The notes under the pieces are model-generated. The model made no database searches. It was not told the DNA's origin and saw only the letters and a list, made by a program, of their open reading frames with translations. Below are positions 9,431 to 16,644 of a stretch of 64,000 nucleotides of DNA, piece after piece. Origin of the DNA: Pannonibacter sp. XCT-53 (GTDB lineage: Bacteria; Pseudomonadota; Alphaproteobacteria; Rhizobiales; Stappiaceae); assembly GCF_009915765.1 (NCBI RefSeq), contig NZ_JAABLQ010000004.1, positions 1 to 64,000 on the forward strand, given 5' to 3'. The position numbers and the translations under genes were made by a program. The first letter of the stretch is position 1. Each line of letters opens with the position of its first letter.

Positions 9431-10922
9431 ATTGCATGCTGCTGCGTCTCGCAAACGCGTCGCCCGGATGGACCCTCTGGCCGTTCTCCCCGTCTTCCTG
9501 CCCCTGGCGGGGCGCAAGGTGGTCCTCGCTGGCGGCGGCGAGCCGGCGGCCTGGAAGGCCGAGCTGCTGCTGGCCACCGGGGCGGAGCTGCACCTGCTCG
9601 CCTCTGACCCGTGCCCGGATCTGGCCGACCTCATTGCAGATCCCGCGCTGGCTCCGCGCATCCGTCATTCTGCAAGGGACTGGACGCCCGCCGATCTGGA
9701 TGGCGCGGCCCTGGCGGTCGCCGAGGTCGCGGAAGAGGCAGAGGCCGCAGCCTTCGTGGCTGCTGCGCGGGCGGCCGGCGTTCCGGTCAACGTGATTGAC
9801 CGGCCAGAGCATTGCCAGTTCCAGTTCGGCGGCATCGTCAACCGCTCGCCGCTGGTGGTGGGCATTTCCACCGACGGGGCCGCACCCGTGCTGGGGCAGG
9901 CGGTGCGCCAGCGCATCGAGACGCTGTTACCGCGCAGCCTGTCGGCCTGGGCGGGCTTTGCCGGGCGGATCCGGGGGCATGTCGCTGCCGCGCTGGGCCA
10001 GATACGTCAGCGCCGCCAGTTCTGGCAGCGCTTTTCCGATCTCGCCTTTGCCGCAACCGCTGCGCCGTCAGGGGAGGTCGAGGCAGATGCACCGGCCTTT
10101 GTCGCCCGTCTGGCAGCCGGGACGACGACCGTCGGCGAGGTGACACTGGTGGGGGCGGGGCCGGGCGATGCCGGGCTCCTGACGCTTGCCGCGATGCGGG
10201 CGCTGCAGGCGGCAGATGTGATCCTGTTTGATGACCTCGTCAGCGCCGAGGTGCTGGAACTCGCCCGGCGGGAAGCAAAGCGCCTCCTGGTCGGCAAGCG
10301 CGGCGGACGCGAGAGCTGCGCGCAGGGTGACATCAACGACATGATGGTCTCGCTGGCCCGCCAGGGGCGCAAGGTGGTGCGGCTGAAGTCGGGCGACCCG
10401 ATGGTCTTCGGCCGGGCGGGCGAGGAAATCGCCCGGCTGGAGGCGGAGGGCATTCCCGTGCATGTGGTGCCGGGCATCACCGCCGCCTCGGCCATGGCGG
10501 CGCGGCTCAAGGTTTCACTCACCCACCGTGATCACGCCCAGACACTGCGCCTGATGACGGCCCATTCACGGTCCGGCGGCCTGCCCGGGACGCTGGATCT
10601 TGACGCAGTGTCGAGCGAGGCGGCGACCACGGTCTTCTACATGGGCCGGCGCATGGCCGACAGCCTCCGGACGCGGCTTCTGGCCGAAGGCGTCCGCCCG
10701 GATCTGCCGGTCGTCGTCCATGCCAATGTCAGCCGGCCCGACGAGCGGATCTGGACCGGAACGATGGCCGACCTGACCAGCGAAACGATGGCCGGCTTTG
10801 GTGACGCCCCGGTGCTGATCGGTCTTGGCTCCGTGTTCGGCCGTCTCCTGTCCGCCAATCTTGCAGACGAGCAGCCCGCGGAACAGCGCCCCCTGCAGCT
10901 GTCTGGGGCCGTGTGCGCCTGA
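9411..10922 (+). CDS. cysG: Siroheme synthase (multifunctional CysG)
   Basis: CysG makes sirohaem, the cofactor of nitrite and sulfite reductases, from uroporphyrinogen III. The N-terminal half (about residues 25-220) is the precorrin-2 dehydrogenase/ferrochelatase with the NAD-binding GGGEPAAWKAELL. The C-terminal half (about 245-490) is the SAM-dependent uroporphyrinogen methyltransferase with VGAGPGDAGLLTL, RLKSGDPMVFGRAGEE and VVPGITAASAMA. ATG 9411 has a strong aggaggagg site upstream; ATG 9468 is an alternative. It overlaps the end of nasA. It appears intact although the nitrate and nitrite reductases upstream are broken, so its remaining role is probably sulfite reduction. Confidence 0.93.
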   Translation: MLPVQPELHAAASRKRVARMDPLAVLPVFLPLAGRKVVLAGGGEPAAWKAELLLATGAELHLLASDPCPDLADLIADPALAPRIRHSARDWTPADLDGAALAVAEVAEEAEAAAFVAAARAAGVPVNVIDRPEHCQFQFGGIVNRSPLVVGISTDGAAPVLGQAVRQRIETLLPRSLSAWAGFAGRIRGHVAAALGQIRQRRQFWQRFSDLAFAATAAPSGEVEADAPAFVARLAAGTTTVGEVTLVGAGPGDAGLLTLAAMRALQAADVILFDDLVSAEVLELARREAKRLLVGKRGGRESCAQGDINDMMVSLARQGRKVVRLKSGDPMVFGRAGEEIARLEAEGIPVHVVPGITAASAMAARLKVSLTHRDHAQTLRLMTAHSRSGGLPGTLDLDAVSSEAATTVFYMGRRMADSLRTRLLAEGVRPDLPVVVHANVSRPDERIWTGTMADLTSETMAGFGDAPVLIGLGSVFGRLLSANLADEQPAEQRPLQLSGAVCA

Positions 10923-10990
10923 GGACGCCCGAGGGCACCTGAGGGCGGCTGTGGGAGCTTGGGTCTGGCGCGCGCCTCCGCGAGGCATGG

Positions 10991-11449
10991 TCAGGGGAAC
11001 ACGCTGGTTTCCTTGACGACGCCATAGACGAGGCTCGTGTTGATCGACGCAATGCCCGGGATGTGGTGCAGCTGGTCGCGCACGAACGCCTCGTAGGCCT
11101 TGAGGTCCGCGACGACCACGCGCAGCAGGTAGTCCGCCTCGCCGGTCATCAGATAACAGGCGAGGATTTCCGGGATGCGGCGGACGCGGGCCTCGAAGTC
11201 CGAGACATTCGCGCCCTCGTGCCGCTGCAGGGAAATGCGGATGAAGGCCGTGATCTCCAGCCCGCAGGCGGCTGCGTCAACCTTGGCCGCATAGCCGGTG
11301 ATGACCCCGCGCTCCTCCAGCAAGCGCACCCGGCGCAGGCAGGGGGAAGGCGAGAGGTTCACCTTCTCGGCGAGGTCCTGGTTCGTGAGGCGGCCGTCCT
11401 CCTGCAAGGCACGGATGATCTGGCGATCCTTGGTATCAAGCGGTGGCAT
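10991..11449 (-). CDS. mdeR: Lrp/AsnC-family regulator of methionine catabolism
   Basis: This small DNA-binding regulator has an N-terminal helix-turn-helix (LDTKDRQIIRALQEDGRLTN, then DLAEKVNLSPSPCLRRVRLLEERGVI) and a C-terminal RAM/AsnC effector domain ending in SLVYGVVKETSVFP. It is divergent from the methionine gamma-lyase gene, the same layout as mdeR in Pseudomonas putida. By analogy it probably activates mdeAB in response to methionine. The start is uncertain: ATG 11449 (152 residues) is chosen, while the frame also allows TTG 11488. Confidence 0.85.
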   Translation of the reverse strand: MPPLDTKDRQIIRALQEDGRLTNQDLAEKVNLSPSPCLRRVRLLEERGVITGYAAKVDAAACGLEITAFIRISLQRHEGANVSDFEARVRRIPEILACYLMTGEADYLLRVVVADLKAYEAFVRDQLHHIPGIASINTSLVYGVVKETSVFP

Positions 11450-11577
11450 CACGGTTGTGCTCGGGCTGGTTTTGGCAGGTTCTGCCAATTGGGATTGTCA
11501 GCGTGGCATATCTTGAAAGCACATGCCAGTCCGTCAGCAGTACTCTCCTTGCATCATCTGATCTGGAGGAGTTGCCC

Positions 11578-12783
11578 ATGACCCTGAAGTCCAACGCCGG
11601 CTTTGCAACGCGCGCCATCCATCACGGCTATGACCCGATGGAGAACGAGGGCGCGCTGACGCCGCCGATGCACCTCACCTCCACCTTCGCCTTCGACAGC
11701 GCCGAGCAGGGGGCTGCGATCTTCGCCGGCCGTGAGGGCGGCTATTTCTACTCGCGCATTTCCAACCCGACGCTCGACCTGCTGGAGCGGCGCTGCGCCG
11801 TGCTCGAAGGGGCGGAAGCCGGCCTTGCGCTGGCCTCCGGCATGGGCGCGATCACCTCGGTGCTGTGGACGTTTCTTGCGCCGGGCGATGAGGTCATCAC
11901 CGACAAGACGCTCTATGGCTGCACCTTCGCCTTCCTGCGCCATGGCCTTGCCCGCTTCGGCATCACCATCACCCATGTGGACCTGACGAGCCCGTCCGAT
12001 CTGGAAGCGGCGATCAGCGACAAGACGAAGATCGTCTATTTCGAGACGCCGGCGAACCCGAACATGCGGCTCGTCGACATCGCCGCCATCTCCGCCATTG
12101 CCCGCAAGGCGGGTGCGCGCACCGTGGTCGACAACACCTATGCGACACCGGTGCTGACCCGCCCGATCGAGCTGGGCGCCGACATCGTCGTGCATTCGGC
12201 GACCAAGTACATGGGCGGCCACGGCGATCTGGTCGGCGGCATTGCGGTGGGTCCGGGTGCGGACATCCAGCAGATCCGTCTGGTCGGGATGAAGGACATG
12301 ACGGGCGCCGTGATGGCGCCGTTCAATGCCCATCTGGTGTTGCGTGGCCTCAAGACGCTGAAACTGCGCATGGAGCGCCACTGCGCGTCCGCGATGGAGG
12401 TGGCGCGCTTCCTGGAGGTGCATCCGTCGGTGGCCAAGGTTTACTATCCGGGTCTCGAAAGCTTCGCGCAGCATGAGCTGGCCCGCCGCCAGATGCCGGG
12501 CTTCGGCGGCATGATCGCCTTTGAACTGAAGGGTGGCTTTGCCGCCGGCTCCGCCCTGATGAACCGCCTGATGATGATCCGGCGCGCGGTGTCGCTCGGC
12601 GATTGCGAAAGCCTGATCCAGCATCCGGCCTCGATGACCCATTCCACCTACACGCCGGAAGAGCGGGCCGCGCATGGCATTGCGGAAGGTCTGATCCGCC
12701 TGTCTGTGGGCCTTGAGGACGTCGCCGACATCCTTGGCGATCTGGACAGCGCGCTGGCGGGCCGGGACGCAGCGGCAGCCTGA
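11578..12783 (+). CDS. mdeA: Methionine gamma-lyase
   Basis: This cytosolic PLP enzyme splits L-methionine into methanethiol, ammonia and 2-oxobutyrate. The 401-residue protein is of the Cys/Met metabolism PLP family. The Schiff-base lysine is K210 in HSATKYMGGHGD. LYGCTF carries Y113 and C115, which correspond to Tyr114 and Cys116 of the P. putida enzyme; the cysteine separates true methionine gamma-lyases from cystathionine lyases. ATG 11578 follows ctggaggag and is preferred over the longer open frame from 11443. It faces mdeR and is followed 178 bases later by mdeB, which would consume the 2-oxobutyrate. Confidence 0.93.
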   Translation: MTLKSNAGFATRAIHHGYDPMENEGALTPPMHLTSTFAFDSAEQGAAIFAGREGGYFYSRISNPTLDLLERRCAVLEGAEAGLALASGMGAITSVLWTFLAPGDEVITDKTLYGCTFAFLRHGLARFGITITHVDLTSPSDLEAAISDKTKIVYFETPANPNMRLVDIAAISAIARKAGARTVVDNTYATPVLTRPIELGADIVVHSATKYMGGHGDLVGGIAVGPGADIQQIRLVGMKDMTGAVMAPFNAHLVLRGLKTLKLRMERHCASAMEVARFLEVHPSVAKVYYPGLESFAQHELARRQMPGFGGMIAFELKGGFAAGSALMNRLMMIRRAVSLGDCESLIQHPASMTHSTYTPEERAAHGIAEGLIRLSVGLEDVADILGDLDSALAGRDAAAA

Positions 12784-12961
12784 TTTCCTTGCCCCTCGCT
12801 GCAAGCGGTGAAGAAAAACCTCTCGGCAGCAGAATTGCGAAATGGTGTTCCGGTTCGGGCGTTGAAGAACGCACGATCCGGTAACATCTTGCTGTGAAAT
12901 GCTGGCATGACTTGGGCCTGGAAGCGGTACCGAACGGTACGGTTCGTGGCGAGGAGACAGG

Positions 12962-15328
12962 ATGATGGACCAGTTGAAGGTGATCGAGCAGCGGCTCTTG
13001 TGGCTGGCCTGCTGGATGGTGCACAACGCCAACCACCTGCGCGACAAGGGCGACGGCGATGTGAAGGTCGGCGGCCATCAGGCCAGCTCCGCCTCCATGG
13101 TGTCGCTGATGACCGCGCTCTATTTCCATGCGCTGAAGCCGGAAGACCGGGTGGCGGTGAAGCCGCATGCCTCGCCGGTGTTTCATGCGATCCAGTATCT
13201 CATGGGCAACCAGACGCTGGAGAAGCTGCAGGATTTCCGCGCCTATGGCGGGGCGCAGAGCTATCCCTCGCGCACCAAGGACGTGGATGACGTCGATTTC
13301 TCCACCGGCTCGGTCGGCCTCGGTGTGGCGCTGCCGATCTTCGCCTCGATGACGCAGGACTATCTCGAAGGCCACGGCTGGCTGAAGCAGCCGAAGGGCC
13401 GCATGGTGGCGCTGATCGGCGACGCCGAGCTGGACGAAGGCAACATCTACGAGGCGCTGCAGGAGGGCTGGAAGCACGAGGTCCGCAATGTCTGGTGGAT
13501 CATCGACTACAACCGCCAGAGCCTTGACGGCGTCGTCCGCGAGGGCCTGTGGGCTCACATGGAGCAGATCTTCGACGCCTTCGGCTGGCGTGTGCTGCGT
13601 CTCAAGCATGGCGCGTTGCAGCGGGCCGCCTTCGCCGAGCCTGGCGGCGACAAGCTGCGTGCCTGGATCGACGCCTGCCCGAATGCGCTCTACTCCGCGC
13701 TGACCTTCCGCGGCGGGGCTGCCTGGCGCGAGCGGCTGATGGCGGATCTGGGCGACCAGGGGGTTGTCTCCGCGCTCATCGACCGCCGCTCGGATGCAGA
13801 GCTTGCCGCCTTGATGGAGAACCTCGGCGGACACTGCCTCGACACGCTGAAGGACGCCTTCGACAGTGCGCAGGACGAGCGGCCGACCGTGTTCCTTGCC
13901 TACACGATCAAGGGCTGGGGCACGCCGCTGGCCGGGCACAAGGACAACCACGCCGGCCTGATGACGCCGACGCAGATGGAAGAATTCCGCGGCCGCATGG
14001 GCGTGCCGCACGGCGCGGAGTGGGAGCCCTTTGCCGCCGTCGAGGATGTGGCCGGGCTGAAGGCCTTCCTCGGCACGGTGCCGTTCTTTGCCCGGGGCCG
14101 CCGGCGTTACACCGCCGAGACCCTGCCGGCGCCGGGTGTCGTGGCGCTGTCCGACAAGATGCTTTCGACCCAGGCTGGCTTCGGCAAGATCATGGACGAG
14201 ATCGCGCGCGCGGGCGGCCCGCTCGCCGACCGCATCGTCACCACCTCGCCGGACGTGACCGTCTCGACCAACCTCGGCGGCTGGGTCAACCGGCGCGGGC
14301 TGTTTGCCCGTGATCCGCGTGGCGACACGTTCCGCGACGAGCGCATTCCGTCGGCGCAGAAATGGGCCTTCTCGCCGCAGGGCCAGCATATCGAACTCGG
14401 CATTGCCGAGATGAACCTGATGCTGATGCTGGGGGCCGCGGGCCTGTCGCACAGCCTGTTCGGCGAGCGCCTGATCCCGGTTGGCACCGTCTACGATCCC
14501 TTCGTCGTGCGCGGCCTCGATGCCCTCAACTATGCCTGTTACCAGGATGCCCGCTTCCTGCTGGTCGGCACGCCGTCCGGTGTCACGCTGGCTCCGGAGG
14601 GCGGGGCGCACCAGTCCATCGGTACGCCGCTGATCGGCATGTCGCAGGATGGCCTTGCCAGTTTCGAGCCGGCCTATCTGGACGAGCTGGCGATCATCAT
14701 GGACTGGGCCTTCGACTACATGCAGCGCGAAGGCAAGGGCGATCTGGACGAACGCACCTGGCTGCGCGAGGAGACCGGCGGCTCGGTCTACCTGCGCCTG
14801 TCGACGCGTCCGGTCGAGCAGGTGCTGCGCCGGCCGGATCCGGGCTTCCAGCAGGGCGTCATCGACGGCGCCTACTGGCTGCGCGAACCGGGCCCGAATG
14901 CCGAGGTCGTCATTGCCTATCAGGGCACGGTGGCGACCGAGGCCATCGAGGCGGCCGGCCGCATGATGGGTGCGCGGCGTGACATCGGCGTGCTGGCGGT
15001 CACCTCCGCCGACCGGCTGAACGCCGGCTGGACGGCGGCGCGGCGGGCGCGGGCCCGGGGCCACGAGACGGCGACGAGCCTTGCCGAGCGGCTGATGGGC
15101 CAGTTGCCGCCGCATTGCACGCTGATCACCGTGATTGATGGCCATCCGGCGACGCTGTCCTGGCTCGGCGCGGTGGCCGGTCACCGGACCATCCCGCTCG
15201 GCGTCGAGCATTTCGGCCAGACCGGCACGATTGCCGATCTCTACCGGCATTTCGGCATCGATGCGGATGCCATCGTGGCTGCTGCCGCCCGGATCACGCA
15301 GGGACGGCCGATCCAGCTTCGCGCGTGA
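12962..15328 (+). CDS. mdeB: Pyruvate/2-oxobutyrate dehydrogenase E1-like protein
   Basis: This 788-residue thiamine-diphosphate enzyme is of the homodimeric AceE-type E1 family, somewhat shorter than AceE (about 890). The diphosphate/Mg site is GDAELDEGNIYEALQEG at about residues 157-173, followed by IIDYNRQSLDG. The transketolase-like pyrimidine and C-terminal domains follow (HIELGIAEMNLMLMLGAAGL, then LVGTPSGVTLAPEGGAHQS). In P. putida the gene after mdeA encodes an E1 homologue acting on 2-oxobutyrate, and the same order here argues for that substrate. There is no E2 or E3 gene nearby. A gaggagac site precedes two consecutive ATGs (12962 and 12965). Confidence 0.88.
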   Translation: MMDQLKVIEQRLLWLACWMVHNANHLRDKGDGDVKVGGHQASSASMVSLMTALYFHALKPEDRVAVKPHASPVFHAIQYLMGNQTLEKLQDFRAYGGAQSYPSRTKDVDDVDFSTGSVGLGVALPIFASMTQDYLEGHGWLKQPKGRMVALIGDAELDEGNIYEALQEGWKHEVRNVWWIIDYNRQSLDGVVREGLWAHMEQIFDAFGWRVLRLKHGALQRAAFAEPGGDKLRAWIDACPNALYSALTFRGGAAWRERLMADLGDQGVVSALIDRRSDAELAALMENLGGHCLDTLKDAFDSAQDERPTVFLAYTIKGWGTPLAGHKDNHAGLMTPTQMEEFRGRMGVPHGAEWEPFAAVEDVAGLKAFLGTVPFFARGRRRYTAETLPAPGVVALSDKMLSTQAGFGKIMDEIARAGGPLADRIVTTSPDVTVSTNLGGWVNRRGLFARDPRGDTFRDERIPSAQKWAFSPQGQHIELGIAEMNLMLMLGAAGLSHSLFGERLIPVGTVYDPFVVRGLDALNYACYQDARFLLVGTPSGVTLAPEGGAHQSIGTPLIGMSQDGLASFEPAYLDELAIIMDWAFDYMQREGKGDLDERTWLREETGGSVYLRLSTRPVEQVLRRPDPGFQQGVIDGAYWLREPGPNAEVVIAYQGTVATEAIEAAGRMMGARRDIGVLAVTSADRLNAGWTAARRARARGHETATSLAERLMGQLPPHCTLITVIDGHPATLSWLGAVAGHRTIPLGVEHFGQTGTIADLYRHFGIDADAIVAAAARITQGRPIQLRA

Positions 15329-15349
15329 TGTCCCGCTGATTGAAACCGG

Positions 15350-15372
15350 ACCGGAGGCCTCATGCCTCCGGT
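15350..15372 (+). terminator. Hairpin after mdeB
   Basis: Perfect inverted repeat accggaggc / gcctccggt with a five-base loop, 22 bases after the mdeB stop. The T-tract is poor. Nearly the same hairpin recurs at 15628-15650 on the other side of the dispersed repeat. Confidence 0.55.
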
Positions 15373-15408
15373 TCAAGTTGCCGACAAGCCCCTGAATCTC
15401 GATGTTTT

Positions 15409-15601
15409 CCGTCATTCCGGACAAGGTGAGCGTTCAGCGAACCGCAGATCCGGAATCCAGCACGTCTGTGCGAGCGCAGGCGAGCCCCAAGACAAGTCAG
15501 CGGGATTAGGTCTGCTTTCGTTGGATTGTGTCGCGCTGCGCGCGGCTGTCATCTGGATCCCGGCTCAGCGCCTCGCTGCCGCTTGGCTTGGCCGGGATGA
15601 C
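15409..15601. repeat. Dispersed ~190-bp repeat, copy A
   Basis: The 193-bp block starts ccgtcattccggacaaggtg and ends ggccgggatgac. It matches copy B at 46386-46576, with the first ~75 bases nearly identical and the centre diverged. The ends carry short complementary segments (gtcattccgg and gatccggaat near the left; ggatcccgg and ccgggat near the right), so it can fold. It has no coding frame of note. It resembles the short palindromic intergenic elements of Rhizobiales, though the family was not checked. The rest of 15329-15637 holds only the two flanking hairpins. Confidence 0.8.
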
Positions 15602-15627
15602 GGCTGGTGGGTTCGTGCTCGAGCCGG

Positions 15628-15650
15628 ACCGGAGGCCTTAGGCCTCCGGT
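15628..15650 (-). terminator. Hairpin overlapping the stop of the fatty-acid hydroxylase gene
   Basis: accggaggcct / aggcctccggt are perfect 11-base arms around one base. The centre contains the TAA stop of the minus-strand gene ending at 15638, so the last codons form one arm. It is near-identical to the hairpin at 15350-15372. Confidence 0.55.
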
Positions 15651-16501
15651 TCTGTCCTGGCCGTGCCCGTGTCGTCGGTGTTGCGGGGGGAGCCATAGGC
15701 GGGGCCACGCACGGGCTGCCACAGCATCCGGTCCAGCCAGAGATCGCGGCGGGTGCGGAACTGCGGCACGCCGATGCGCATGCCCTCATGTCCCTCAGCC
15801 GGCTGCGCGATATAGGTGCCGAGCAACCGGTCCCACCACGACAGGGAAAAGCCGAAGTTCGAGTTCGTCTCGCGCGGGATCACGGAATGGTGGACCCGGT
15901 GCATGTCCGGCGTGACCAGGACCAGCCGCAGCACGCGGTCGACGCGCGCGGGCAGCCGGATGTTCGAGTGGTTGAACATCGCGCAGGCGTTGAGCAGCAC
16001 CTCGAACAGCAGCACGGCCAGGGCCGGCGCGCCAAGGGCCGCGACCGCGGCCAGCTTCAGCCCCATCGACAGGAGGATCTCGACCGGGTGGAACCGCAGG
16101 CCGGTGGTCACGTCGATGTCGAGATCGGCATGATGCACCCGGTGCAGGCGCCACAGGCCGGGCACGAAGTGAAACAGCACATGCTGCAGGTAGATCACCA
16201 GATCGAGCAGGATGACGCCGAGGACCACAGCCAGCCAGACCGGGATCTCAAGCGCATGGAAGAGGCCCCAGCCACCGGCCTCTGCCTTCAGCGCCAGCCC
16301 GACGGCCAGCACCGGAAAGGCCAGGCGGACGAGCAGCGTGTCCAGGACAACCAGCGCCAGATTGTTCGACCAGCGCAGAAGACGGGGAACCTCGAGCCGG
16401 CGCGCGGGCGCCGCCAGTTCCCATCCGGCCATCAGGACGAGAACGCCGAGAAAGGCGCCCAGCCGCAAGGTCTGTTCATGCTCGAGAAGAAAGGCCTGCA
16501 T
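15638..16501 (-). CDS. Fatty-acid hydroxylase / sterol desaturase family membrane protein
   Basis: This integral membrane di-iron oxygenase family protein is 287 residues from ATG 16501. It has about four hydrophobic segments and the histidine clusters expected for the metal site: HVLFH, HRVHHAD, FNHSN and MHRVHHS. The frame extends to 16561, but the extra 20 residues look unnatural. The substrate is unknown; family members hydroxylate or desaturate lipids, carotenoids or sterols, and this family in bacteria is usually unassigned. It stands alone between mdeB and a chemoreceptor, both separated by hairpins. Confidence 0.85.
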   Translation of the reverse strand: MQAFLLEHEQTLRLGAFLGVLVLMAGWELAAPARRLEVPRLLRWSNNLALVVLDTLLVRLAFPVLAVGLALKAEAGGWGLFHALEIPVWLAVVLGVILLDLVIYLQHVLFHFVPGLWRLHRVHHADLDIDVTTGLRFHPVEILLSMGLKLAAVAALGAPALAVLLFEVLLNACAMFNHSNIRLPARVDRVLRLVLVTPDMHRVHHSVIPRETNSNFGFSLSWWDRLLGTYIAQPAEGHEGMRIGVPQFRTRRDLWLDRMLWQPVRGPAYGSPRNTDDTGTARTEPEA

Positions 16502-16579
16502 TCCGGTGTCCGCCCGATGTGCCGAGAACACGCGTGCCGAGGACACGCCTGCCGAAGGCATGGGCCGACATGAGACGCG

Positions 16580-16615
16580 AGAGGCGGCCGGTCGTCAATG
16601 CGACGGGCCGCCTCT
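16580..16615 (-). terminator. Hairpin after the PilZ chemoreceptor gene
   Basis: Arms agaggcggcc / ggccgcctct, extended by gtcg / cgac inside, lie 30 bases past the stop of the minus-strand chemoreceptor (16645). There is no clear T-run. Confidence 0.5.
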
Positions 16616-16644
16616 GCCGACATCGTGATCCGGTGCGGACAGCG

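Noticed and set aside
12350..15424. 1024-codon open frame on the minus strand
   Set aside because: It lies opposite mdeA/mdeB, whose products match known enzyme families over their full length; the frame is rich in His, Arg and Gln, as expected for an antisense shadow of GC-rich codons.
15409..15601. Repeat as CRISPR or tRNA-related element
   Set aside because: There are no regularly spaced short repeats or spacers and no cloverleaf; it is a single dispersed block with a second copy 31 kb away.
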